A stretch of DNA of 52,639 nt from an uncultured Collinsella sp. GTDB taxonomy: Bacteria; Actinomycetota; Coriobacteriia; Coriobacteriales; Coriobacteriaceae. The stretch is taken from NCBI GenBank assembly GCA_900768435.1, contig CAAGCW010000029.1, forward strand, positions 1 to 52,639, read 5' to 3'. A program made the position numbers and the translations under genes. Shown here in pieces: positions 32,032 to 41,472 of this stretch (the stretch's first letter is position 1; every line of letters starts with the position of its first letter). The notes under the pieces were generated by a model. That model did not search any database and was not told where the DNA came from. It was given only the letters and a program-made list of their open reading frames with translations.

Positions 32032-34065
32032 ATGATCCTCCTGGTCGACAAGATCGAAAAAAGCTTCGGCGCGCGCGTCCTCTTTAGCGGCGCGTCCTTT
32101 CAGATCAACCCCGGCGAGCGCTTCGCGCTCGTGGGCCCCAACGGAGCCGGCAAAACCACCATGCTCAAAATCATCATGGGCATCGACAGCCCCGACGCTG
32201 GCCAGGTCCAGTACGCCAAGGACTGCCAGGTAGGCTACCTAGAGCAGGAAACCAACCTGGAGCAAAAGGACACCACCATCCTTGCCGAGGTCATGGCCGC
32301 GGCCAAGGAGATTCGACGCATGGGCGAGCGCGCCAACGAGCTGCAGGCCCAAATCACCGAGCTCTCCGAACAGGGCAAGGACGTCGACGCACTCCTCAAC
32401 GAGTACGGACAGGTCCAGGACCGCTTTGAGCACCTGGGCGGCTACGAGCTCGAGAGCAACGCGCGCAAGATCCTGTCCGGTCTGGGCTTTAAGGTCACCG
32501 ACTTTGAGCGCCCGTGCTCCGAGTTCTCGGGCGGCTGGCAGATGCGCATCGCGCTGGCCAAGCTCTTCCTGCGCCACCCCGACCTGCTGCTGCTGGACGA
32601 GCCCACCAACCACCTGGACCTCGAAAGCGTCCAATGGCTGCGCGGCTTTATCGCTAACTACGACGGCGCCGTCCTCATCGTCAGCCACGACCGAGCCTTT
32701 ATGGACGCCTGCGTCGACCACGTCGCCGCCCTCGAAAACCGTCGCGTGACCACCTACACCGGCAACTACAGCAGCTACCTCAAGCAGCGTGAGGACAACC
32801 TGGAGCAGATGCGCGCCAAGCGTGCCGCCCAGGAGCGCGACATCGCCCACATGCAGGTCTTCGTCGACAAGTTCCGCTACAAGCCCACCAAGGCCGCCCA
32901 GGCGCAGGAACGCATCCGCAAGATCGAGCAGATCAAAAAGGAGCTCGTCATCCTACCCGAGGGCCACAAGCACATTGACTTTAAGTTCCCAGATCCGCCG
33001 CGCTCCGGCGATATGGTCGTGGGCCTGGAGGGCGTCTCCAAGTCCTACGGTAACAAGCACATCTACAGCGACATCGACCTCAAGCTCTACCGCGGCGAGC
33101 ACGTGGCGCTCGTCGGCCCCAACGGCGCCGGCAAGTCCACGCTCATGAAGATCCTCGCCGGCCTGGAGCCACCCACCACCGGCACCCGCGATCTGGGCAC
33201 CAACGTGGGCGTGGCCTACTACGCCCAGCACGCGCTCGAAGGCATGACCGAGTCCAACACCGTCCTACAAGAGATCGACACCGTCACGCCCAAGTGGACC
33301 GTGCCGCAGCAGCGCAGCCTGCTGGGCGCCTTCCTGTTTAGCGACAACGATTCCATCGAGAAACAGGTTCGCGTCCTCTCCGGCGGCGAAAAGGCGCGTC
33401 TGGCCCTGGCCAAGATGCTCGTGGCTCCCGAGGCGCTCCTGTGCCTGGACGAGCCCACCAACCACCTGGACATCGACTCGGTGGACATGCTCGAGAACGC
33501 CCTGCAAAACTTCCCCGGCACCATCGTGCTAATCAGCCACGACGAGCACCTGGTGCGCGCCGTGGCCAACCGCGTGATCGACATCCGCGATGGCAAGGTC
33601 ACGGTCTATGACGGCGACTACGACTACTACCTCTACAAGCGCGAGGACCTCGCAGCCCGCGCCGCCGCCGAGGCGTCCACGGAGAGCGCGCCGGCCACGA
33701 CCAAGTCCACCAAGGCCAGCGCCGCCCAGGCCGACACCCCCGTCGCCGCCCCCAAGCCTGCCGAGGGCAAAAAGACCAAGGAGCAAAAGCGCGCCGAGGC
33801 CCAAGCCCGCGCTGCGCTCAACAAAAAGCTCAAGGGCGTGCGTAACCAGCTCAAGAAGATCGAGACGGAGCTCGACAAAAAGCGGGCCCGCTATGACGAG
33901 CTTATGGAATTGATGGCGAGCGAAGAGCTTTATGCCGATCAGGATAAGTTCAACGCCGCGCTGGGGGAATATAACGGCCTTAAGCAAGAGCTGCCCAAGC
34001 TCGAGGACGAATGGCTGGAGCTTTCCACCCAGATCGAAGAGGAGACCGCGCGTGAACTCTCGTAA
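32032..34065 (+). CDS. ABC-F family ATPase (Uup/EttA-like)
   Basis: A 677-residue protein with two ABC domains and no membrane part, as in ABC-F translation factors that act on the ribosome. First Walker A GPNGAGKT at 35-42, signature FSGGWQMR, and LLLDEPTNHLD; second Walker A GPNGAGKS at 362-369, signature LSGGEKAR, and LCLDEPTNHLD. The linker between domains is charged and helical (about 235-320). The C-terminal 110 residues form a basic coiled coil (KKLKGVRNQLKKIETELDKK), as in Uup. It may be housekeeping or contribute to antibiotic tolerance; the sequence does not decide. The next gene overlaps its end. Confidence 0.95.
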   Translation: MILLVDKIEKSFGARVLFSGASFQINPGERFALVGPNGAGKTTMLKIIMGIDSPDAGQVQYAKDCQVGYLEQETNLEQKDTTILAEVMAAAKEIRRMGERANELQAQITELSEQGKDVDALLNEYGQVQDRFEHLGGYELESNARKILSGLGFKVTDFERPCSEFSGGWQMRIALAKLFLRHPDLLLLDEPTNHLDLESVQWLRGFIANYDGAVLIVSHDRAFMDACVDHVAALENRRVTTYTGNYSSYLKQREDNLEQMRAKRAAQERDIAHMQVFVDKFRYKPTKAAQAQERIRKIEQIKKELVILPEGHKHIDFKFPDPPRSGDMVVGLEGVSKSYGNKHIYSDIDLKLYRGEHVALVGPNGAGKSTLMKILAGLEPPTTGTRDLGTNVGVAYYAQHALEGMTESNTVLQEIDTVTPKWTVPQQRSLLGAFLFSDNDSIEKQVRVLSGGEKARLALAKMLVAPEALLCLDEPTNHLDIDSVDMLENALQNFPGTIVLISHDEHLVRAVANRVIDIRDGKVTVYDGDYDYYLYKREDLAARAAAEASTESAPATTKSTKASAAQADTPVAAPKPAEGKKTKEQKRAEAQARAALNKKLKGVRNQLKKIETELDKKRARYDELMELMASEELYADQDKFNAALGEYNGLKQELPKLEDEWLELSTQIEEETARELS

Positions 34066-34348
34066 GGCCGCTGCCGTGGCGATGAGCATCATCGCCATCG
34101 CCTGTCGCATCTGCGGCATTTTTATGAGCGCGATGACCGTGCTGCTGTGTTTTAGCGGCCTCACCGCCAAGCTGCAGATCGTGGGCTTTGTCGTCGAGCT
34201 TTCGCGCGCCCTGCCGAGCGCCATCGCCGGCTACGGCGTCATCACGTCGCCCTTTGGCGGTGTGTTCCGCTTGGATTACGCCATCGTCGCCGTGATCCTG
34301 TTTGTGATCGACTACCTGCTCACGCGAGCCTCGCGCCGCGTCCGCTAG
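34052..34348 (+). CDS. Small membrane protein, 98 aa
   Basis: The GTG at 34052 follows GAGGAG and lies inside the last codons of the ABC-F gene, so the two are coupled. Three hydrophobic segments are visible (AMSIIAIACRICGIFMSAMT, LLCFSGLTAKLQIVGFVVEL, and IVAVILFVIDYLLTRASRRV near the end), with a basic C-terminus on the inside. No family recognised. It ends nine bases before the M50 protease gene. Confidence 0.75.
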   Translation: MNSRKAAAVAMSIIAIACRICGIFMSAMTVLLCFSGLTAKLQIVGFVVELSRALPSAIAGYGVITSPFGGVFRLDYAIVAVILFVIDYLLTRASRRVR

Positions 34349-34357
34349 GGGAGCGAC

Positions 34358-35041
34358 ATGTCCAGCAGCTACCTCATGAACCTGCTTGCCAGCGCCGTCG
34401 CCGTCATCGTGGGCATCGTGATCCACGAGAGCGCACACGCCGCCGCGGCCTGGGCGCTCGGCGACAAGACGGCCCGTTCGCGCGGCCGCGTGTCGCTCAA
34501 CCCGCTCAACCATATCGATCCGTTTGGCACCATCATCCTGCCGCTGCTCATGCTCGCGGCCGGCGGCCCGGTGTTCGCCTTCGCCAAGCCCGTGCCCGTC
34601 TACCTCAACAACCTCAAGCACCCCAAACGCGACGAGGTCCTGGTAAGCGTGGCCGGCCCAGCGTCGAACATCGCACTCGCGTGTCTTGCCGCGGTCCTCA
34701 TGCACCTGGCCTATGGCAGCCTCTACGCCAGCATGTCCTTTGCCCTGGCGTCACAGATCATGTACTTCGGCGCCACGTTTATCGTGGTCAACCTGTCGCT
34801 CGCGTTCTTCAACCTCATCCCGATCCCACCGCTCGACGGCTCGTCGATCATCGTGCCCTTCCTCAAGGGCAAGGCACTCGCAAACTACTACCGCCTGCAG
34901 CAATACGCCATGCCCATCCTCATCCTGGTGCTATACCTGCTGCCCATGTGGACCGGCATCGACGTGATCGGTCGCTATTTCGACGTTACCGTGTATCCGC
35001 TCGCTGAGCAGCTGCTTAACTTCGCAATCGCCGGCATCTAA
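34358..35041 (+). CDS. Site-2 protease family membrane metalloprotease (M50)
   Basis: A 227-residue polytopic membrane protein with the zinc motif HESAH (H23, E24, H27) in the first helix and the third ligand in PPLDGS (D160). GPASNIALACLAAV lies between them, as in the short M50 proteins without a PDZ domain. Such enzymes cut membrane-bound substrates; the substrate is unknown. The ATG follows GGGGAGCGAC. This M50 gene directly before scpA is a common arrangement in Actinobacteria and Firmicutes. Confidence 0.93.
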   Translation: MSSSYLMNLLASAVAVIVGIVIHESAHAAAAWALGDKTARSRGRVSLNPLNHIDPFGTIILPLLMLAAGGPVFAFAKPVPVYLNNLKHPKRDEVLVSVAGPASNIALACLAAVLMHLAYGSLYASMSFALASQIMYFGATFIVVNLSLAFFNLIPIPPLDGSSIIVPFLKGKALANYYRLQQYAMPILILVLYLLPMWTGIDVIGRYFDVTVYPLAEQLLNFAIAGI

Positions 35042-35125
35042 GGTAAACTAACAGGTCGACCGTGCAAAACGGTCGCAACATGCACCCAAACCGCGCCGCG
35101 AAGGCGCCGTCAAAGGAGGTCGAAG

Positions 35126-35938
35126 ATGTCGTATCGCGTGTCGACGCAGGTCTACAGCGGACCGTTCGACCTGCTGTTGCAGCTGGTAACCCGCCAAAAA
35201 GTAGATATCGGCGCCATCTCCATCAGCGAGGTGGCCGAACAGTACCTTGCCGAGGCTGAGCGCATCGAGGCGCTGGACCTGGACGTGGCGAGCGACTTTT
35301 TGCTGGTCGCAGCAACCCTTTTGGATATAAAGGCCGCCTCTCTGGTGCCGCAGGAGGCCCCGCGCAAAGTCGGTGACGACGATGACGAGTTCGACGAAGA
35401 CCTCGAGGAACTCAGCGCGCTCGACGGCGACGCCCTGCGCGAGGTCCTGATCCAGCGCCTGATTGCCTACAAGCAGTTTAAGGGCGCGGCTGCGGCCCTC
35501 GGTGCCCGCATGCAGGCCGAAAGCCGCATGCATCCGCGCGTAGCCGGCCCCGACCCCGAGTTCTTGGGTCTTATGCCCGACTACCTGGCCGGCATTACCC
35601 TGCGCGGCCTCGCCGTCATCTGTGCCGACCTGGACGGCAAACGCCAGACCTTCCTGCTGGAGGCCGAGCACGTGGCGCCGCATCGCGTGCCGCTCGACCT
35701 GACGGTGGCCTCGGTCGACCGCTTTACCATGGCGCACCAAACCTGCACCTTCCGCGAGCTACTGGACGGCGATGCCACCACCGAGCAGCTCGTCGTCACC
35801 TTTTTGGCCATGCTGGAGCTCGCCAAGCGCGGCTCGCTCACGCTGAGCCAGGACGAGATCTTTGGAACCATCTGCATCAACCGAGTCGAGGGCGCCGAGG
35901 CATACGTGCCCGGCGAGGGCCCCGAGCTCACCGAATAG
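35126..35938 (+). CDS. scpA: Segregation and condensation protein ScpA
   Basis: The kleisin subunit of the SMC-ScpAB condensin. The N-terminal domain (VYSGPFDLLLQLVTRQKVDI, ISEVAEQYLAEAERIEALDL, FLLVAATLLDIKAASLVP) is diagnostic and contacts the SMC neck. An acidic linker (DDDDEFDEDLEEL) follows, then a middle region binding ScpB and a C-terminal winged helix ending TICINRVEGAEAYVPG. At 270 residues it is of normal length. AAAGGAGG precedes the ATG. scpB follows 11 bases later. Confidence 0.95.
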   Translation: MSYRVSTQVYSGPFDLLLQLVTRQKVDIGAISISEVAEQYLAEAERIEALDLDVASDFLLVAATLLDIKAASLVPQEAPRKVGDDDDEFDEDLEELSALDGDALREVLIQRLIAYKQFKGAAAALGARMQAESRMHPRVAGPDPEFLGLMPDYLAGITLRGLAVICADLDGKRQTFLLEAEHVAPHRVPLDLTVASVDRFTMAHQTCTFRELLDGDATTEQLVVTFLAMLELAKRGSLTLSQDEIFGTICINRVEGAEAYVPGEGPELTE

Positions 35939-35949
35939 GAGTCGCAACC

Positions 35950-36678
35950 ATGTCAACCCTTTCCACGCTGGAGGCAAACAGCCTCAAAGGCGCCCTCGAG
36001 GCGCTGCTGCTGGTGTCGAGCGACCCGGTGAGTGCGCCCGCGCTGGCCGGCGCACTGGATATCGCCCCCGGCGAGTGCGCGTCGCTTTTGGCCGAGCTCA
36101 AGGTTGAGTACGAGGAGGCCAACCGCGGCTTTCAACTGCGTGAGGTCGCCGGCGGCTGGCGCCTGTTCACGCACCCCGCTTACCACGACGTGGTCGAGGC
36201 CTATGTGTTGAGCTGGGACACGCAAAAGCTGTCCCAGGCGGCGCTCGAAACCCTGGCCGTTATCGCATACCACCAGCCCGTAACGCGCGAGGTGGTCAAG
36301 GGCATCCGCGGCGTCAATTCTGACGGCGTCATCGCGTCGCTCGTGGACAAGGGCCTGGTGCGCGAGCTCGGTCGTGACCCCCAGCGCGGTCAGGCCATCA
36401 TTTACGGCACGACCAACGCATTCTTGGAAAAGTTCGGTCTGCGCTCCACCCGCGACCTGCCCGATCTGGAGCAGTTTGCCCCCGACGAGCAGTCGCGCCA
36501 GTTTATCCGCGAGCGTCTGAGCGGCCGCAGTATTCAGTCCACGCTCGAGGAACAGGCCGAGGACCTGGACGAAGAGCGTGAACTGCTCGATACCGATGTT
36601 GAAGATGTTGAGGCAGTCGAGGACTTGGAGACCCTGGTCGTCGACGAGACCTCGGAGGATTTGCATGACGAGGACTAA
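35950..36678 (+). CDS. scpB: Segregation and condensation protein ScpB
   Basis: A 242-residue partner of ScpA. It has two winged-helix domains (NSLKGALEALLLVSSDPVSA, then LAVIAYHQPVTREVVKGIRG and GVIASLVDKGLVRELGRDPQ), both highly conserved in ScpB. The C-terminal 60 residues are strongly acidic (DLDEERELLDTDVEDVEAVE), longer than in minimal ScpB. AGGAGTCGCAACC precedes the ATG. The rluB start lies inside its last codons. Confidence 0.95.
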   Translation: MSTLSTLEANSLKGALEALLLVSSDPVSAPALAGALDIAPGECASLLAELKVEYEEANRGFQLREVAGGWRLFTHPAYHDVVEAYVLSWDTQKLSQAALETLAVIAYHQPVTREVVKGIRGVNSDGVIASLVDKGLVRELGRDPQRGQAIIYGTTNAFLEKFGLRSTRDLPDLEQFAPDEQSRQFIRERLSGRSIQSTLEEQAEDLDEERELLDTDVEDVEAVEDLETLVVDETSEDLHDED

Positions 36679-37630
36679 CGAAGTAGGGGAGACGCGCGCC
36701 ATAGGCAACGCAGTACCCGCAACCGACGCCCAGCCCGTCTATCCGCACACCATGCGCCTGCAGCGCTTTTTGGCGCGCGCGGGCGTGGCGAGCCGCCGTG
36801 GCTCGGAGGACCTGATGACCGCCGGCCGCGTGACCGTCAACGGCCAGGTCGCGACCGAACTGGGCACCAAGGTCGACGTCGACCGCGACCATATCGAGGT
36901 CGACGGCATGCCCGTCAAGCTCAACCAGGGCGCCGTATACTTGATGCTCTACAAGCCGACCGGCTACCTCACCACCATGAGCGATCCGCAGGAACGCCCT
37001 TGCGTGGCCGATCTGGTCCCGCGCGACCGCTTTCCGGGGCTCTTCCCGGTGGGTCGTCTGGACCGCGACACCACGGGCCTTTTGCTCTTTACCACCGACG
37101 GCGACCTGTCGCAGGACCTGCTGCACCCCAGCAAGCATGTCTATAAGACCTACCAGGCACTCGTTGACGGGCAGCTGACCGAACGCGATCTAGACCCGCT
37201 CCGCCATGGCATCGAGCTCGACGACGGCCTATGCCAGCCGGCAATCTGCCGCGTCATCACCGCACGCGAGGCCGAGGCCGTGGCGCCACAGGGCGTCAAG
37301 CCCGGCACCACCGCCGTCGAGGTCATCATCCGCGAGGGTCGCAAGAATCAGGTTAAGCGCATGCTGAGCAAGATTCACCACCCGGTAATCCGTCTGCATC
37401 GCTGCAACTTTGCCGGCCTTGAGCTCGAGGGCGTGGCCAAAGGCTCGTGGCGCGAACTCACCGACCGCGAGGTGCAGATCCTCAAGGCCGGCGGCATCCC
37501 GCCCAAACAGGCGAGCGCCAAGCGCAACGGCGGCCAGCCCCAAGACACGCCCGCCAGCTGCACGCGTCACCACGGCAGCCACGGCTCCGCACCCAAGCGC
37601 AACACCTACCGCGAGCGCTACACAGGCTAG
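36665..37630 (+). CDS. rluB: Pseudouridine synthase RluB/RsuA family
   Basis: This enzyme converts a specific uridine of rRNA to pseudouridine. An S4 RNA-binding domain lies at about 24-75 (MRLQRFLARAGVASRRGSED) and the catalytic motif GRLDRDTTGLLLFTTDG holds D133. RKNQVKRMLSKIHHPVIRLH is the conserved third motif. The 321-residue frame starts at ATG 36665, supported by GGAGGA upstream and a 14-base overlap with scpB. A basic, low-complexity tail follows residue 280. The RsuA/RluB/RluE subfamilies are close, so the exact rRNA site is uncertain; the scpA-scpB neighbourhood favours RluB. Confidence 0.92.
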   Translation: MTRTNEVGETRAIGNAVPATDAQPVYPHTMRLQRFLARAGVASRRGSEDLMTAGRVTVNGQVATELGTKVDVDRDHIEVDGMPVKLNQGAVYLMLYKPTGYLTTMSDPQERPCVADLVPRDRFPGLFPVGRLDRDTTGLLLFTTDGDLSQDLLHPSKHVYKTYQALVDGQLTERDLDPLRHGIELDDGLCQPAICRVITAREAEAVAPQGVKPGTTAVEVIIREGRKNQVKRMLSKIHHPVIRLHRCNFAGLELEGVAKGSWRELTDREVQILKAGGIPPKQASAKRNGGQPQDTPASCTRHHGSHGSAPKRNTYRERYTG

Positions 37631-37696
37631 GCAACCCGCCGCGCCCCTGCCCCCGCGAACCATACCAGCACGTCAACCATTGAAAGGAAGCATTGC

Positions 37697-38383
37697 ATGA
37701 TCGTCGCCATCGACGGCCCCGCCGGTTCCGGCAAATCAACCATCGCCAAGGAGATCGCCCGCCAGCTGGGCTTTAACAAGCTCGACACGGGCGCCATGTA
37801 TCGCGCCGTCACCTTCGCCGCGCTCGACCGCGGCATCGATCTGGACGACGAGACGGCCATCGACGCCCTCGCCGAGCAGATCGAGATTCGCTTTACCAAC
37901 GGCACCGGCGAGGACACGCGCCTGACCATTGACGGCCAGGACGCTTCGGCCGCCATCCGTACCCCGCAGGTCGACGCCAACGTATCCAAGGTCTCGGCCT
38001 ACCCGGGCGTGCGCGCCGCCATGCTCATTCACCAGCGCCGCGCCGCCGAGGACCGCGATATCGTGGCCGAGGGTCGCGACATCGGAACCGTCGTGTTCCC
38101 TAACGCGCAGGTCAAGGTCTTCCTGACCGCCGACCCGCGCGAGCGCGCCCGCCGCCGTGTGCTGCAGCGTCACCAAAACGACGCCCAGACGCTCACCACC
38201 GAGCAGCTCGAGGCCGAGGTCGACGAGACCCTCGACGCCCTCAAGCAGCGCGACAAGCTCGACAGCAGCCGCGAGGTCGCCCCGCTCGTCCCCGCCGAGG
38301 ACGCCGTGCACGTCGACTCCACCGCCCATACCATCGACGAGGTCGTCTGCATTATCGAGGGCCTCATCAACCAAAGGAGGTAG
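37697..38383 (+). CDS. cmk: Cytidylate kinase
   Basis: Phosphorylates CMP and dCMP to the diphosphates. P-loop GPAGSGKST at 7-15; LDTGAMYRAVT and AEGRDIGTVVFPNAQVKVFL are the CMP-binding signatures, followed by the lid RERARRRVLQRHQ. Normal length, 228 residues. GAAAGGAAG precedes the ATG, and the gene's last codons carry the ribosome-binding site AAAGGAGG of plsC. Confidence 0.96.
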   Translation: MIVAIDGPAGSGKSTIAKEIARQLGFNKLDTGAMYRAVTFAALDRGIDLDDETAIDALAEQIEIRFTNGTGEDTRLTIDGQDASAAIRTPQVDANVSKVSAYPGVRAAMLIHQRRAAEDRDIVAEGRDIGTVVFPNAQVKVFLTADPRERARRRVLQRHQNDAQTLTTEQLEAEVDETLDALKQRDKLDSSREVAPLVPAEDAVHVDSTAHTIDEVVCIIEGLINQRR

Positions 38384-38386
38384 CCC

Positions 38387-39115
38387 ATGCGCCTGTTTAA
38401 GCAGACGCCCGAGGACTATTACAACGCCCCCTATGACGAGTTTCCGGCGCTCATCCGCGGCACCGTCGTCGTAGTCATGGCCATCCTTTGGGCCTTCTCC
38501 AAGCTCATGTGGCGTTGGAAGGTCGAGGATGCCGATCTGCTGTTTGAGCGCCAGGACGGCCGCGGGAGCGTAATCATCTGCAACCACACCTCGATGGCCG
38601 AGCTCTTGGCCGTGGAGACGGCGCTGTTCTTTGGGGGGCGCCGCATTCGTCCCATCTTTAAGTCCGAATTCGCCAAGAGCAAGATTGTGCGCTGGGCCTT
38701 TAGCCGCGTAGGCGGCATCCCCGTGGAGCGTGGTACTGCAGATATGAAGTGCCTGCGCGCCGCCCAGCATGCGCTGCAGCGCGGCGAGGACGTTCTGATC
38801 TTCCCCGAGGGCACGCGCATCCGCTCGCGCGAGGTTAAGCCGGAGGTCCACGGCGGCTTCGCGCTCATCGCCCAGATGGGCAAGTCACCTGTGAACCCGC
38901 TCGCCATCTGCGGCTGGTCCGACATCACGCCTGCAGGCAAAAAGATCATGCGTCCCAAGAAGTGCTGGATCCGCGCCGGCAAGGCCGTCTCGCTTTCCGA
39001 CGCACCGGCTGGGCTTAAGCGCACGGAGCGCCTGGCCTGGTTTGAGTCCGAGGCCATGAACCGCGTCTACGCCATGCGAGACGAGCTGTGTGCCGAGCAT
39101 CCGGGCAGGTTCTAG
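38387..39115 (+). CDS. plsC: 1-acyl-sn-glycerol-3-phosphate acyltransferase
   Basis: Adds the second acyl chain to lysophosphatidic acid at the membrane. The protein has 242 residues with an N-terminal membrane helix (GTVVVVMAILWAFSKLM). Motif I is NHTSMAE (H67, E72): the usual HX4D reads HX4E here. Motif III FPEGTRIRS and motif II VGGIPVERG are standard. The start is three bases after the cmk stop. cmk next to plsC is frequent in Gram-positive genomes. The Glu replacement is conservative and probably still active, but should be noted. Confidence 0.9.
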   Translation: MRLFKQTPEDYYNAPYDEFPALIRGTVVVVMAILWAFSKLMWRWKVEDADLLFERQDGRGSVIICNHTSMAELLAVETALFFGGRRIRPIFKSEFAKSKIVRWAFSRVGGIPVERGTADMKCLRAAQHALQRGEDVLIFPEGTRIRSREVKPEVHGGFALIAQMGKSPVNPLAICGWSDITPAGKKIMRPKKCWIRAGKAVSLSDAPAGLKRTERLAWFESEAMNRVYAMRDELCAEHPGRF

Positions 39116-39117
39116 CT

Positions 39118-40017
39118 ATGAACAAGAACGTGACGAACACCGCCGCGACCGCGTCCGACCAGGCAACCGCGCCTACCATCGAGATCGCCGCCCACGCCGG
39201 CACCTGCTACGGCGTGCAGCGTGCGCTCGATATGGCGCTGGCCGCCGCGCCGCAGGCAGGGGAGAGCGCACAGGTCCATACCTTGGGTCCGCTCATCCAT
39301 AACCCTATCGTGGTGCGCGAGCTCGCTGAGGCAGGCGTTAGCCTGGCTGAGAACCTGGATAGCGCCGCAACCGGTACCGTGATCATCCGCGCCCACGGCG
39401 TGGTGCCGCAGGTGATCGATGCTGCCCGCGAGCGCGGCCTTACCGTGGTCGACGCCACCTGCCCCTACGTGAAGAAGGTCCACGTGGCGGCCGAGCGCCT
39501 GGTGCGCGAGGGCTACCACGTGATCGTCGTGGGCGAGCCGGGCCACCCCGAAGTCGAGGGTATTCTGGGCCACGCCGGCAATGATGCACAGGTCGTGAGC
39601 TGTGCCGCCGACGCCACCGCCTTGTCGCTCAAGGGCAAGGTAGGCCTCGTCGTGCAGACCACCCAAACCGCGCAGAACCTTGCCGAGGTCGTGGCAGCTA
39701 TCACCCCGCGCGTGCAGGAGCTGCGTGTGATCAACACCATCTGCGCCGCCACGAGTGAACGTCAACAGGCAGCTGCAACACTTGCCAACCGCTGCGACTG
39801 CATGGTCATCGTGGGCGGCAAGAACTCGGGCAACACCCGCCGCCTGGCGCAGATTTGCGCAGACGCCTGCGAGCGCACGTATCACATCGAGGAAGCTTCT
39901 GAGCTCCAGGCCGCGTGGTTTACCGAAGCTCACCACATCGGCATCACCGCCGGAGCCTCCACCCCGCAAGAACACATCGAGCGCGCCGTCGAGCGCATCA
40001 AGGAGCTTTGCCGCTAA
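39118..40017 (+). CDS. ispH: 4-hydroxy-3-methylbut-2-enyl diphosphate reductase
   Basis: Last enzyme of the non-mevalonate isoprenoid pathway, making IPP and DMAPP. The three Fe-S cluster Cys are C30 (AHAGTCYGVQRAL), C115 (DATCPYVKKVH) and C209 (NTICAATSERQ); IIRAHGV and the C-terminal TAGASTPQEHIE are also conserved. At 300 residues it has full length. The ATG at 39118 overlaps nothing and follows the plsC stop by two bases, which argues for coupled translation; the ribosome-binding site is weak. Confidence 0.95.
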   Translation: MNKNVTNTAATASDQATAPTIEIAAHAGTCYGVQRALDMALAAAPQAGESAQVHTLGPLIHNPIVVRELAEAGVSLAENLDSAATGTVIIRAHGVVPQVIDAARERGLTVVDATCPYVKKVHVAAERLVREGYHVIVVGEPGHPEVEGILGHAGNDAQVVSCAADATALSLKGKVGLVVQTTQTAQNLAEVVAAITPRVQELRVINTICAATSERQQAAATLANRCDCMVIVGGKNSGNTRRLAQICADACERTYHIEEASELQAAWFTEAHHIGITAGASTPQEHIERAVERIKELCR

Positions 40018-40019
40018 CC

Positions 40020-41462
40020 ATGGACCAGACCGTACCCGCATACGCCGCCGAGGTGGCCGATTACGGGCGCAGCCGCGACCCCGAGCCGGGTGAGGGCGCG
40101 CTCGTAAAGAACGTGCGTCCCGAATCGCCCGCGTGGGATGTGGGTATCGAGCGGGGCATGCGCGTGCTCACGGTCAACGGTGAGCAGCTTACCGACATGA
40201 TTGTGTGGCTCTGGGAAGCCGACGATGATACCGTCGACCTCGAGGTTTTCGACCCGCGCGACAACAGCGTCACCCCCGTCGAGCTCGACCGCTTCCCGGG
40301 AGAGGACTGGGGCCTTGAATTCGATGGTCCCATCTTCGACGGCATGCGCACCTGCGTAAACGCCTGCGTGTTCTGCTTTATGACGATGCTCCCCAAGGGC
40401 GGCCGCTCCACGCTCTATATTCGCGACGACGACTATCGCCTAAGCTTTTTGCAAGGCAACTTTGTCACGCTTACGAACCTCACCGACGAGGACGTGCAAA
40501 ACGTCATCCAGCGCAACATGAGTCCCATGAACGTGTCGGTCCACGCTGTGAGCCCCGACGTCCGCCGTCGTATGATGGGCCGTAACGCCCAGCGAGGCAT
40601 GGACGTACTCGAGACCATCATGGCCGCCGGCATCGAGATTCACGCGCAGATCGTGTTGTGCCCCGGCATGAACGACGGCGAGGAGCTGGAAAAGACCCTG
40701 CGCTTTTGCGAGGAGCACGAGCAAATCACAAGCCTGGGCATTGTGCCGCTCGGTTTTACCAAACACCAAAACCGCTTTAGCTGGTCATACAGCGACAAGC
40801 CCGAACTGGCGCGCGAGACCATTGCCATGATCCGTCCCTACCAGGACCGTGCCTACGAACGCTTTGGCCGCCACACCTTCCAGATGAGCGACGAGTTCTA
40901 TCTGGACGCCGGCATCGATCCTCCCGAGGCAGACTTTTACGACGGCTATCCGCAGTACTACGACGGCATCGGCATGATCCGCTCGTATCTGGACGAGACC
41001 GACGACGTGCTGGCTACCGATGCCGAGCGACTGGCCCGCGTCCGCGAGGCCATCGCCGCCCGTGGCCAGCACCTGCTGTGCCTCTCGGGCGCCAGCGCGC
41101 GAGACACCGTGGCACGCTTTGTGGAGTCGCCGCATGGTCTCGGCGGCACCGTCACAGCCATCAAGAACCGCTACTTTGGCGGCAACGTTGACGTGACCGG
41201 CCTCATCGTCGCGTGTGACATTCTGGAGCAGCTGCCCCAAGATCTGTCGGGGGTTATGCTCTTTGTGCCTAAGCTCATGTTCAACGCTGACGGCATGACG
41301 CTTGACGAGTATCATCGTGACGATTTACTCGCAAGCCTTGCCAGTCGCGGCGCCGAGGTTCATGTGGTATCGACCATGCCGCATGAGCTGCTCGATACCC
41401 TGGAGCGCATCCTTGGCATTGTGCCCGCAGACTCTAACACTTCCACTGACCCTACCCATTAA
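40020..41462 (+). CDS. DUF512 radical-SAM protein with PDZ domain
   Basis: A 480-residue protein starting two bases after ispH. Residues 20-85 form a PDZ-like domain (ALVKNVRPESPAWDVGIERG). The Cys motif C112-X3-C116-X2-C119 (RTCVNACVFCFM) binds a radical-SAM Fe-S cluster, and the C-terminal DUF512 region (SDEFYLDAGIDPPEADFYDG) is diagnostic. The family is usually found directly before der, as here, and is suspected to act in ribosome or Fe-S-linked maturation; the reaction is unknown. Confidence 0.93.
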   Translation: MDQTVPAYAAEVADYGRSRDPEPGEGALVKNVRPESPAWDVGIERGMRVLTVNGEQLTDMIVWLWEADDDTVDLEVFDPRDNSVTPVELDRFPGEDWGLEFDGPIFDGMRTCVNACVFCFMTMLPKGGRSTLYIRDDDYRLSFLQGNFVTLTNLTDEDVQNVIQRNMSPMNVSVHAVSPDVRRRMMGRNAQRGMDVLETIMAAGIEIHAQIVLCPGMNDGEELEKTLRFCEEHEQITSLGIVPLGFTKHQNRFSWSYSDKPELARETIAMIRPYQDRAYERFGRHTFQMSDEFYLDAGIDPPEADFYDGYPQYYDGIGMIRSYLDETDDVLATDAERLARVREAIAARGQHLLCLSGASARDTVARFVESPHGLGGTVTAIKNRYFGGNVDVTGLIVACDILEQLPQDLSGVMLFVPKLMFNADGMTLDEYHRDDLLASLASRGAEVHVVSTMPHELLDTLERILGIVPADSNTSTDPTH

Positions 41463-41472
41463 AGGAGAGCAG

